DNA from: Batrachochytrium dendrobatidis JAM81
Lineage: Eukaryota > Chytridiomycota > Chytridiomycetes > Rhizophydiales
Reading direction: 5' to 3'
Assembly (NCBI RefSeq): GCF_000203795.2
Contig: NW_006281100.1
Span: 39,856 to 103,855, forward strand
Length of the DNA: 64,000 nt
In this document: positions 8,588 through 17,560 of the stretch, in pieces
Numbering within the stretch: the first letter of the stretch is position 1
Layout: each line of letters starts with the position of its first letter
Notes under the pieces: model-generated
Told to the model about the DNA's origin: nothing
The model's database searches: none
The model's input: only the letters and a program-made list of their open reading frames with translations
Position numbers and translations under genes: made by a program

Positions 8588-11164
8588 TCAAAAGCGATCT
8601 ATCTGGAACCGAGATGGACCTACTGTTATACGACTGGGTGGTGCTTGAAGGATAGTCGCAGATTTTGACTGGACGGGAGTTGGAGTAACCTCGGCTGTCT
8701 TGGTTGCCTTGGGCGTCTTGGTGACCATTTTAATTTTAAAAAACTTTGGACCTTGTGATTTAGTGTTTTCATCAGAAGGTTTGCTTGGAGATTTAGGCGC
8801 ATCATTCTGTGAAGTATGACTTTCCTTGGTATCTTCGGTATCTGTTTTCTGCTTTCTGAGCTTTAATTTCAGATTTTCAAACCAGCCATTACTCTTTAGC
8901 TCGGGACTTTGTTTAAGCTCCTCTTTAGGCTCCTCCTTAGGTTTATGCTTATCTTGAGCGTCATCAGGGTTAGGGTTAGGCATATTGAGTTTCAATGTCC
9001 ACTTTGATGGTCGCTTAGTTGATTTTGGACTTTGTGATTTAGTGTTTTCATCAGAAGGCTTGCTTGAAGATTCAGGCGTATCATTCTGTGGAGTATGACT
9101 TTCCTTGGTATCTTCGGTATCTGCTTTCTGCTTTTTGAGCTTTAATTTCAGATTTTCAAACCAGCCACTACTCTTTGACTCAGACTCCTTTTGATCCTCC
9201 TTTTCTTGGCGCTGCTTTTCAAGTTCTTCGAGTTCCTGTTGACGTTCTTTGTCAAGTCTTTCTTGGAATTTCTGAGCACGTTGTCTTTTAAGGTCTTCCT
9301 CAAAGTCCTGTTGGCGCTTCCTTTCAAGTTCTTCGAGTTCCTGTTGGCGCTGTTTTTGAAGTTTTTCGAGTTCCTGTTGGCGCTGTTTTTCAAGTTTTTC
9401 GAGTTCCTGTTGGCGCTGTTTTTCAAGTTTTTCGAGTTCCTGTTGGCGCTGTTTTTCAAGTTTTTCGAGTTCCTGTTGGCGCTGTTTTTCAAGTTCTTCG
9501 AGTTCCTGTTGACGTCGTTTTTCGTCTTGGAGTCGTTTTTCCTCCTGACGTCGTTTTTCGTCCTGACGTCGTTTTTCGTCTTGGAGTCGTTTTTCTTCCT
9601 GACGTTGTTTTTCAAGTTCTTCGAGTTCCTGTTGGCGCTGTTTTTCAAGTTCTTTAAGCTCCCGTTGACGCTGTTTTTGAAGTTCTTCGAGTTCCTGTTG
9701 ACGTCGTTTTTCATCTTGGAGTCGTCTTTCGTCCTGACGTTGTTTTTCCTCCTGGAGTCGTTTTTCTAGTCTTTCGAGTTCCTCCTGACGTCGTTTTTCG
9801 TCTTGGAGTCGTCTTTCTTCCTGACGTCGTTTTTCTTCCTGGCGTCGTTTTTCCTCCTGGAGTCGCCTTTCCTCCTGACGTTGCTTTTCCTCCTGGCGTT
9901 TTTGTTCTTGTTCGAGTTCCTCATCACGCTGTTGTTTGGCATCCTCAATCGTTTCTCCGTCTTCCGGAATTTTAAAAGTATCATCCCCAAGACTTTCGTC
10001 AGGTGGATCATCTTCGTCAAACTCCCTAAGATCTAGGCCCCCAAAGTTTGTTTTTTTATGTTTCCGAAGTGGATACTTGCATTTTTTTGATTTCATGCAT
10101 GGTTTCAATCCTCGCTCATGCTGTACTAGAACTCGTGCTGGACTTGGGCCAGTGGGCTCGAACATTAATTTGAGCATCTCCCACGTTGATCCCAGTAGTA
10201 GTTCAGGTAGCAATGGCCTATAATCATCAGGTATCTCATCTCCTTTCCAAACTACCATCAAGAGATCTTCCATCAATTCTGGATCTATAGTAAACGGATA
10301 TCCAAATCCAAGTGTGGCTGGAACAGGGAGACCAACCTCTCTCATACGACTTTCGATTTCCATCAGCTGTTGTACTAGTGTCATAGTTCCCCATCCTGGA
10401 ATTTTCATATAGCTCCCTAAATATTCAACACCAGCACCAGAATTACTACCCATATAGGTTGATCCTGACTGGCCACTTGAAGAGGGTCTGTGTTGAACGC
10501 TAGGTGTAGTTTTGACTTTAGAGCCATCATGATTTAAGCCAAATTGCTGTTGATGAGGTGGTTGATAAGGTTGTCGATGGGAATAAAGGCCGGATTGTTG
10601 TTGAGGAGGTTGACGATGAAACCCGGATTGTTGTTGTTGAGGAGGTTGTCGAGGATGAAAACCAGATTGTTGTTGAGGAGGAGGTTGCTGACGATGAAAC
10701 CCGGATTGTTGTTGTTGAGGAGGTTGTCGAGGATGAAAACCAGATTGTTGTTGAGGAGGAGGTTGTCGAGGATGAAACCCGGGCTGCTGTTGATTAGATG
10801 GTTGACGATGAAAGCCGGGCTGCTGTCGAGGATATGAACCGTATCGCTGTTGATGAGAGCCAGATTGCTGTCCAGGTTGCAGATATAAATTGGGATCGAA
10901 TCGCTGTTGAGGAGGTTGCTGAGGAGGTTGTCTACCATATGATCCAGGACCAGTTGAACTTGTACCGGGATTTTGCACGCCATTTCCAGTTGGAAAATGA
11001 GATCCTCTGCCACGGGATCTTTGTTGTTGTTGTTGTTGTTGCAATTGCTTCAGATAATCGTCTAATCCTCGCTTTTCAAGCTCGACGGATTGCCCACCAA
11101 TAGATGGATGAGCAATGACTGCAGTCGACAGTAGCTGTAATACAGCAATCGATACAAATTTCAT
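8588..11164 (-). CDS. Large secreted Q/P-rich coiled-coil protein, paralogue 1
   Basis: A single exon of 858 residues. Residues 1-18 form a signal peptide (MKFVSIAVLQLLSTAVIA), followed by a Kex2-like ELEKRG site near residue 32. Next comes poly-Gln, then a repeat region of QQQSGFHPRQPP type (about residues 90-215). A conserved globular core spans about 245-400 and contains IPGWGTMTL, GYPFTIDPELMEDLLM and a CMKSKKCKYPLRK basic patch with two cysteines. Then follows an extreme Glu/Arg/Lys/Gln helix of RQQELEELEKQ repeats (about 415-660), which should form a long single helix or coiled coil. Two FENLKLKL modules follow, and the C-terminus is SRITVGPSRFQ. Its paralogue is 14051-17560. No known family is recognised; a secreted structural or adhesive role is possible but unproven. 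Confidence 0.8.
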   Translation of the reverse strand: MKFVSIAVLQLLSTAVIAHPSIGGQSVELEKRGLDDYLKQLQQQQQQQRSRGRGSHFPTGNGVQNPGTSSTGPGSYGRQPPQQPPQQRFDPNLYLQPGQQSGSHQQRYGSYPRQQPGFHRQPSNQQQPGFHPRQPPPQQQSGFHPRQPPQQQQSGFHRQQPPPQQQSGFHPRQPPQQQQSGFHRQPPQQQSGLYSHRQPYQPPHQQQFGLNHDGSKVKTTPSVQHRPSSSGQSGSTYMGSNSGAGVEYLGSYMKIPGWGTMTLVQQLMEIESRMREVGLPVPATLGFGYPFTIDPELMEDLLMVVWKGDEIPDDYRPLLPELLLGSTWEMLKLMFEPTGPSPARVLVQHERGLKPCMKSKKCKYPLRKHKKTNFGGLDLREFDEDDPPDESLGDDTFKIPEDGETIEDAKQQRDEELEQEQKRQEEKQRQEERRLQEEKRRQEEKRRQEERRLQDEKRRQEELERLEKRLQEEKQRQDERRLQDEKRRQQELEELQKQRQRELKELEKQRQQELEELEKQRQEEKRLQDEKRRQDEKRRQEEKRLQDEKRRQQELEELEKQRQQELEKLEKQRQQELEKLEKQRQQELEKLEKQRQQELEKLQKQRQQELEELERKRQQDFEEDLKRQRAQKFQERLDKERQQELEELEKQRQEKEDQKESESKSSGWFENLKLKLKKQKADTEDTKESHTPQNDTPESSSKPSDENTKSQSPKSTKRPSKWTLKLNMPNPNPDDAQDKHKPKEEPKEELKQSPELKSNGWFENLKLKLRKQKTDTEDTKESHTSQNDAPKSPSKPSDENTKSQGPKFFKIKMVTKTPKATKTAEVTPTPVQSKSATILQAPPSRITVGPSRFQIDRF
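9180..9920 (-). repeat. Tandem coding repeats, E/R/K/Q helix
   Basis: Degenerate in-frame 30- to 33-bp units on the minus strand encode variants of KQRQQELEELE and RRQEEKRLQDE. Several adjacent copies near 9350-9490 are almost identical, which suggests slippage or unequal exchange. Confidence 0.85.
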
Positions 11165-11832
11165 GTTTACTGTTAAAAATAGTGACGCAACACTTGTTCA
11201 GCACAGCAAGTGTCAACAGTAATCCAGTGGATGGGTTGATTCTGAATGAAATACGGAAACTATCCTTATTTAAATATTATGAGTATAAAGGGATGCCTTA
11301 AGCATACAAGGGAGGCATAGCTTAACAAGCGAATATTCAATTCATTCAAACACACCACAACCAAACCCTACACACTGGATTCTTCATTCACAAAATGGCG
11401 AAATCTTGTATTTTAGGACTGAGCAGCCCTACTTGAACCTCAAAAGCGGTCATATTAAAGCTCACTAGTACATTTAGCCAGCCCTGATTTTTGGAACAGA
11501 AACCCCTGCAAAGTAGTGTAATTCATTTCATGCAACATAGCTTGCTAACCCTTGTACTATTTTCAGCAATACAACCAGTACATTGCTTCAACACTGAAAC
11601 AAAAAGTATTCATGTTGGGAATATACAGTCAGACAGTAGTAAAAATTAATAATTAATAGATATAGTAATAGGGCTGATTATTTGTTAGTTGGAGGATGGC
11701 ATTGATCTTTTATAGCCGATCATGTACATCGTTGCTCACATCGTCTGATGACGTGTTTCTAGTAATAAACATTTAATAGGGGTTAGCTTTCTCAATTAAG
11801 CACCTTGAGCGCCAATACTTTCAATCTTGACA
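11165..11832. other. Promoter and spacer between the two duplicated units
   Basis: A palindromic TATTTAAATA lies at 11267-11276, about 103 bp upstream of the 858-aa gene's ATG; the same word is at 17663-17672 before the paralogue. The match to the second unit runs to about 11592 (versus about 17990). No gene is seen from there to 11832. Confidence 0.6.
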
Positions 11833-11901
11833 TTAAAACTGATCAAAGCATTCAAGTTGTTTGCTCAAAACCTTGCTAGTGCTTTTGAGAGTGAGGAAAA
11901 C
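11830..11901 (+). pseudogene. Inverted fragment of the same secreted-protein family
   Basis: Read on the plus strand this encodes TLKLIKAFKLFAQNLASAFE and a few more residues. That is an obvious diverged copy of TLKLIDAFKSFAQSLARALE in the gene at 5433-6386, but in the opposite orientation to the truncated copy it abuts. It marks an inversion or fusion breakpoint at 11902/11903. Confidence 0.8.
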
Positions 11902-12513
11902 CGTTGGAATAGTGGTGGTTCGAACATCCAGTTGATTCAAAAGCTGTAGTACTTGTTGACTCCACAAAGTATATCTGCGCGAAAACGACTCGGCCGATGC
12001 ATGATATCCATCAAGTCTGTTCAAAATAGACTTTGGTGCATTGCTAGCATTCGGTGTCGCTACTTTAGGTTCGTGTTTCGGCCATAACCAGAACCTGCCA
12101 ATCAGTCCAGATTGAACGGGTGTATCAGGATACTCATATTGTCCATCAGGACTTGGACGTCCTGGTGGTTCAGGGATGACGCTTAGCAACACGTCAACAA
12201 GTGCGTCTCTTCCCCAATAGTCTACTTTATCATGAGCCTGATCACCATCGATAACATAATACGCTTGTCTATAATTGGGATCGTATATCACGTCGTCAAT
12301 GATAAGTTTGCCAATGTGTTTCATTCCTAATCCTGCCATATTCACCAATTTGGTAATAAACTCCTGCCTATTGCGGTTGTTGTCCTGGCTGGAAACACTG
12401 ACTATTATGTTTGGGACATGTGGACGGCTTGACTGTTGTTTGGGCGGAGCGGCATATGCACTGCTGGACAATACAAAACTCACAGCAGCAATACAAAAGT
12501 TTAGGTATTTCAT
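11833..12513 (-). pseudogene. Truncated duplicate of the 317-aa secreted-protein gene
   Basis: The first about 203 residues match the gene at 5433-6386 almost exactly, including the signal peptide. The match stops at 11903. Beyond it the frame runs into unrelated residues and stops, giving 226 residues instead of 317. The novel tail is antisense to a fragment of the same gene family: see 11830-11901. Promoter and TATA box are intact (12559-12566), so a shortened secreted protein could still be made. I call it a pseudogene because about a third of the protein is missing, though a functional truncated form is possible. Confidence 0.75.
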
Positions 12514-13908
12514 TTGATCCGGATAGAGCTAGCAAGTATGGCTGTTGACAAAGTTGGGCTTTTATAGTTGATAACCGTTGGGGCTGGTAGCACAATATCA
12601 AAAATGCGGAAACCTGTACAAATATACTACGCTACGTCACCATAATGCGGCTGCATACTTTGTACATGTATATTTGCTCACCCTTATTGACACCCTATTT
12701 CCTGTAAACGCGAATCCATATCAACATTTTCCAATTAACCGTTTTTGCCTCTGTAGTTTCTGGCTGTCATTTATGTACTATACCATGTAGCCAATGTCCA
12801 GACTGATAAAAAGCATAACACGGATTGTTTCAAAGCCAAATATTGGCTGGATCATCAGGGTTGTTCAAGGGACGGCGTCCTGGAATATATAAATAGTCAA
12901 TATGCATGTTAGGCTAGACAAATAGCAAATATAGAGTTAGGGCTAGTGCTAAATATTAGCTAGGGCGATCCACATTTAGGGTTGAAATTTGTTTAGCTTT
13001 GGATATTTGTCAACTTCATTAAGCAGTTGAGCCATTATTCGAGTAGATATCAATATTTCATAGTCGGCCAGTTGTATCCAGTGACCCAGTTGATCGACAC
13101 TGTTGATTCCATATCAACCATTTTGTATATCTGTATATCTGTATATTTGTATATTGTTATATCACTCAGTTCATAGACTGCCAGTTTCACTGATACTAGA
13201 TTGTACTAAACACTACAATATTGTGTTGCAACACTCGACAGTACCAATTAAATGGGTATTGTTATAACAATGAGTTGCTGGCCCTTACAGTCATTGATAG
13301 ATTGCAATACAAATAATGTTGGAACGTCAAGGTTTTTTAATGAATATTATCCCAGCGAGTGGCGAGACACTAAATGATTTCATAAAGTAAATCGTATCTG
13401 TACAAACATGGGCTAGTGCTGTCACAAGTTTGTCAGCCAATTGTTGTATGATGGTCTCGGTGACAGCGGCATAATCGTGTCTGGTACTACCAGTACGCTA
13501 CCAGTAGTTACATCGAGTGATCGTTCAAATAGGTTGATTCAAATGGGTTGGATATAACCGACTAATCCAGCATCCATCCATTGTCAAACAACCATAATGC
13601 ACAATACCACCAAGTGTGCGATTACACCCGCACTGATCAGTCATTGCACAGTATGTATTAATCAATGTCAAACATATGTGTGTCTGCAACTAAATTGCAG
13701 TCCATGACACATCCACACGATTCAACATGTCAAATCATGTATTGCGAGTCCAAGATTGATCAAAAACATGATCATGGTAAACAACATGTTACATATTGGA
13801 GTCGAACAATACACCACTATTGATATCGTATTTTCATTTTTAGCATATAGTACTAGTGTTGCATATATTGATTAATTGACAGTGTATTCCATAAATTTTA
13901 TTCCAGTT
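11903..13908. repeat. Segmental duplication, copy 2 (empty-site allele)
   Basis: Near-identical to 5776-8450 without the LTR. The few differences cluster toward the outer part (a TG dinucleotide gain in a TGTG run near 13676 and several transitions near 13530-13800). The single TTCAA at 13721-13725 is the pre-insertion site. Confidence 0.9.
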
Positions 13909-14050
13909 TATTTTAATTATTGCAAGTCTCACGACATATCCTGAAGTGGTATCCATATATGAGCTGATATTTGAACCTGTATCATGCTGTACGAGGAAAT
14001 CACCAATGACTAGAATAGCAAGAAACCAGACGCATCCATCAAGTGTTTAT

Positions 14051-17000
14051 TCAAAAGTATTGTGCCTGGAATCGAGATGGACCTACTGTTATACGACTGG
14101 GTGGTGCTCGAGAGCTAGTCGCAGATTTTGATTGGACGGGAGTTGGAGTAACCTCGGCTGTCTTGGTTGCCTTGGCCGTCTCGGTGACCAGTTTAATTTT
14201 AAAAAACTTTGAACCCTGTGGTTCAGTGTGTTCAGAAGGTTTGCTTGGAGATTCTGACTGGACGGGAGTTGGAGTAACCTCGGTTGTCTCAGCTGTCTCG
14301 GTGGCCAGTTTAATTTTAAAAACCTTTCGACCTTGTGGTTCAGTGTGTTCAGAAGGCTTGCTTGGAGATTCTGACTGGACGGGAGTATGACTTTCCTTGA
14401 TATCTTCGGTATCTGCTTTCTGCTTTATGAACTTTGATTCCAGATTTTCAGGCAAGCCACTACTCTTTGACTCGGACTCCTTTTGATCCTCCTTTTCTTG
14501 GCGCTGCTTTTCAAGTTCTTCGAGTTCCTGTTGACGTTCTTTTTCAAGCTTTTGTTTGAATTTCCGACCTTGTCTTTCAACTTTCTCCTCAAAGTCCCGT
14601 TGAAGCATTTTTTCAAGTTGCATTGAACGCTGTCTGTCTTCAAGCTCCTGGAGACGCTGTTCGAGTTCTTTTTGACGTTGTTTCTCTTCGCGCTCTTTCT
14701 TTTTATGATGTTCTTGTTTATGCCTTTCTTCGGATCCCTTTCGGCGCTGCTGTCGCTCATGCTGTTCTTCAGGATTCTGTTGACGTTCTTTTTCAAGCTT
14801 TTGTTTGAGTTTCCGACCTTGTTTTTTAAAGTTTTCCTCAAAGTCCCGGTCAAGCATTTTTTCAAGTTGAATTGAACGCTGTCTGCTTTCAAACTCCTGG
14901 AGACGCTGTTCGAGTTCAGGCTGCTGTTCGAGTTCTTTTTGACGTTGTTTCTCTTCGCGCTCTTTCTTTTTATGATGTTCTTGTTTATGCCTTTCTTCGG
15001 ATCCCTTTCGGCGCTGCTGTCGCTCATGCTGTTCTTCAGGATTCTGTTGACGTTCTTTTTCAAGCTTTTGTTTGAGTTTCCGACCTTGTTTTTTAAAGTT
15101 TTCCTCAAAGTCCCGGTCAAGCATTTTTTCAAGTTGAATTGAACGCTGTCTGCTTTCAAACTCCTGGAGACGCTGTTCGAGTTCAGGCTGCTGTTCGAGT
15201 TCTTTTTGACGTTGTTTCTCTTCGCGCTCTTTCTTTTTATGATGTTCTTGTTTATGCCTTTCTTCGAGCATCTTTCGGCGCTGCTGTCGCTCATGCTGTC
15301 TTTCAGGATCCTGCTCACGCTGTTGTTGAAGTTCTTTCCAGGCCTGCCTTTCTTGATGCAGTTTTTCCTCAAACTCATGTTGAAGCTGTTGCTCAAGATC
15401 TAATTCATGCTGTCTGTCTTCAAACTCCTGGAGACGCTGTTTTAGCTCATGCCGTTCCTGTTTCTGTTGACGTAGTGCTTCTTTGAGCTCTTTCTTTTTA
15501 TGATGTTTTTTGAGTTCTTGTTCGGGTTCGGGTTCTTGTTCGGATTCGGATTCTTGTTCTTGTCCGGGTGTTTGTCCAAGTTCCTGTTCGGGTGTTTGTT
15601 CAAGTTCCTGTTCGGGTGTTTGTTCAAGTTCTTGTTCGGGTGTTTGTTCAAGCTCTTGTTCGGGTGTTTGTCCAAGTTCTTGTTCGGGTGTTTGTTCAAG
15701 TTCCTGTTCAGGTGTTTGTTCAAGTTCCTGTTCAGGTGTTTGTTCAAGCTCTTGTTCAGGTTCTTGTTTGGATTCAAGTTTTTGCTCGGGTTCAAATTCA
15801 AATTTAAATTCAAGTTCCTGTTCGGATTCAGGTTCTTGTCCGGGTGTTTGTTCAAGTTCTTGTCCGGGTTCGGATTCAGGTTCCTGTTCGGATTCTTGTT
15901 CTTGTTCGGATTCAGGTCCTTGTTCGGATGCTTGTTCAAGTTCTTGTTGATATCTTTCCTCCTCACGCTCTTTTTTGAGAGCCTTGACCTTTTTCTTGTC
16001 TTGCAGAATTTCAAAAGTATCATCCCCAAGATTTTCGTCAGGTGGATCCTCTTTGTCAAACTCCCTAAGATTTAGGCCCCCAAAGCTTATTTTTTTACGT
16101 TTCCGAAGTGGATACTTGCATTTTTTTGATTTCATGCATGATTTCAATTGCTCATCAAACTGTACTAGAACTCTTACTGGACTTGGGCCAGTGGGCTCAA
16201 ACACTAATCTGAGCATCTCCCACGTTGTTCCCAGTAGTAGTTCAGGTAGCAATGGCCTATAATCATCAGATATCTGACCTCCTCCCCAAATTCTCATCAA
16301 GAGATCTTCCATCAATTCTGGATCTATAGTAAACGGATATCCCAATTCGAATGTGTCTGGAACAGTGAGACCAACCTCTCTCATACGACCTTCGATTTCC
16401 ATCAGTTGTTGCATTAGTGTCATAGTTCCCCATCCTGGAATTCCCATATAGTTACCAAAGAAATCAACACTAGCACCAGGACGAGTGCCCCTATATTCGG
16501 GTTTTAGCTGGTCACTTGAAGGGGGTTCGTGTTCAACGTTAGGTGTAGTGTTGACTTTAGAGTTATCATGATCTGAATTGGGGTGTTGTTCAGAAGGCTG
16601 TTGCTCAGAAGTATGTTGATCGGGTTGAGAATCAGGGTGCTGTTGAGGATCTAATTGTTGAGGAGGTTGCTCAGATTGCTGTCCAGATCGTTGTCCAGAT
16701 TTCAGATATAAATTGGGATCGAATCGCTGTCGAGGAGGTTGCTGAGAAGGTTGTTGCTCAGAAGTCTGTTGTTCAGAAGTCTGTTGTCCAGATCGTTGTC
16801 CAGATTTCAGATATAAATTGGGATTGAATCGCCGTGGAGGTTGTTGCTCAGGAGTCTGTTGTTCAGGAATCTGTGGTTCAGATGACTGTGGTTCAGATGA
16901 CTGTGGTTCAGGAATCTGTGGTTCAGATGACTGTGGTTCAGGAATCTGTGGTTCAGATGACTGTGGTTCAGGAATCTGTGGTTCAGATGACTGTGGTTCA

Positions 17001-17560
17001 GGAATCTGTGGTTCAGATGACTGTGGTTCAGGAATCTGCTGTTCAGGAATCTGTTGCTCAGGAATCTGTTGCTCAGGAGTCTGTTGATCGGGTTGAGGAT
17101 CGGGCTGTGGTTGATAAAGAAAGCCAGATCGCTGCCGAGGTTTCAGGTAGAAACTAGGATCGAATCGCCGTGAAGGAGGTTGTTGAGAAGGCTGAGGATC
17201 TAATTGTTGTTGAGGAGGTTGCTCAGATTGCTGTCCAGATTTCTGTCCAGATTTCAGATATAAATTGTGATTGATTCGCTGTCGAGGAGGTTGCTGGGGA
17301 GGTTGTTGAGAAGGTTGTTCACTTGTTGATCCAGCTTCGGTTGAACCTGTACCAAGATTTTGCACGTCGTTTCCAGTTGAAAGATGAGATCCACTGCCAT
17401 GGGATATTTGTTCTTGTTCTTGTTGTTGTTGTTGTTCTTGTTGCTTCAGATAATCGTCTAATCCTCGCTTTTCAAGCTCGACGGATTGCCCACCAATAGA
17501 TGGATGAGCAATGACTGCAGTCGACAGTAGCTGTAATACAGCAATCGATACAAATTTCAT
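14051..17560 (-). CDS. Large secreted Q/P/E-rich coiled-coil protein, paralogue 2
   Basis: A single exon of 1169 residues, paralogous to 8588-11164. The signal peptide and the first 35 or so residues are identical; the core (about residues 357-520, with IPGWGTMTL, GYPFTIDPELMEDLLM and CMKSKKCKYPLRK) and the C-terminal end (ITVGPSRFQ) are closely conserved. The interior is built from different repeats: a 10-residue SSEPQIPEPQ array (about 16870-17040), an 8-residue ELEQTPEQ array (about 15570-15750), an 89-residue charged coiled-coil unit repeated in tandem (14668-15300), and a duplicated C-terminal module ending FKIKL.TET. It is likely extracellular. No family or function is recognised. Confidence 0.8.
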   Translation of the reverse strand: MKFVSIAVLQLLSTAVIAHPSIGGQSVELEKRGLDDYLKQQEQQQQQEQEQISHGSGSHLSTGNDVQNLGTGSTEAGSTSEQPSQQPPQQPPRQRINHNLYLKSGQKSGQQSEQPPQQQLDPQPSQQPPSRRFDPSFYLKPRQRSGFLYQPQPDPQPDQQTPEQQIPEQQIPEQQIPEPQSSEPQIPEPQSSEPQIPEPQSSEPQIPEPQSSEPQIPEPQSSEPQSSEPQIPEQQTPEQQPPRRFNPNLYLKSGQRSGQQTSEQQTSEQQPSQQPPRQRFDPNLYLKSGQRSGQQSEQPPQQLDPQQHPDSQPDQHTSEQQPSEQHPNSDHDNSKVNTTPNVEHEPPSSDQLKPEYRGTRPGASVDFFGNYMGIPGWGTMTLMQQLMEIEGRMREVGLTVPDTFELGYPFTIDPELMEDLLMRIWGGGQISDDYRPLLPELLLGTTWEMLRLVFEPTGPSPVRVLVQFDEQLKSCMKSKKCKYPLRKRKKISFGGLNLREFDKEDPPDENLGDDTFEILQDKKKVKALKKEREEERYQQELEQASEQGPESEQEQESEQEPESEPGQELEQTPGQEPESEQELEFKFEFEPEQKLESKQEPEQELEQTPEQELEQTPEQELEQTPEQELGQTPEQELEQTPEQELEQTPEQELEQTPEQELGQTPGQEQESESEQEPEPEQELKKHHKKKELKEALRQQKQERHELKQRLQEFEDRQHELDLEQQLQHEFEEKLHQERQAWKELQQQREQDPERQHERQQRRKMLEERHKQEHHKKKEREEKQRQKELEQQPELEQRLQEFESRQRSIQLEKMLDRDFEENFKKQGRKLKQKLEKERQQNPEEQHERQQRRKGSEERHKQEHHKKKEREEKQRQKELEQQPELEQRLQEFESRQRSIQLEKMLDRDFEENFKKQGRKLKQKLEKERQQNPEEQHERQQRRKGSEERHKQEHHKKKEREEKQRQKELEQRLQELEDRQRSMQLEKMLQRDFEEKVERQGRKFKQKLEKERQQELEELEKQRQEKEDQKESESKSSGLPENLESKFIKQKADTEDIKESHTPVQSESPSKPSEHTEPQGRKVFKIKLATETAETTEVTPTPVQSESPSKPSEHTEPQGSKFFKIKLVTETAKATKTAEVTPTPVQSKSATSSRAPPSRITVGPSRFQAQYF
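14668..15300 (-). repeat. 267-bp tandem coding repeat (89 aa), about 2.4 copies
   Basis: The text starting at 14668 recurs at 14935 and again at 15202, an exact spacing of 267 bp that keeps the frame. The first two copies are nearly identical and the third decays after about 100 bp. The unit encodes a charged coiled-coil segment (EERHKQEHHKKKEREEKQRQ...). Confidence 0.9.
15570..15750 (-). repeat. 24-bp tandem coding repeat, ELEQTPEQ
   Basis: Seven to eight near-identical 24-bp units encoding an acidic octapeptide; some units vary (ELGQTPEQ). Confidence 0.88.
16870..17045 (-). repeat. 30-bp tandem coding repeat, SSEPQIPEPQ
   Basis: About five 30-bp units (GGTTCAGATGACTGT + GGTTCAGGAATCTGT on the plus strand), grading into 15-bp half-units at both ends. 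Confidence 0.88.

Noticed and set aside
8966..8984. GGGTTAGGGTTAGG telomere-like run
   Set aside because: Only two units, inside the coding frame (Asn-Pro-Asn-Pro codons on the minus strand); it is coding coincidence, not a telomere or interstitial telomere.
9191..9769. Long plus-strand open frame rich in Leu/Phe opposite the coiled-coil gene
   Set aside because: It is the antisense of the E/R/K/Q repeats, which lack stops on the other strand; it has no start context, signal or homology.
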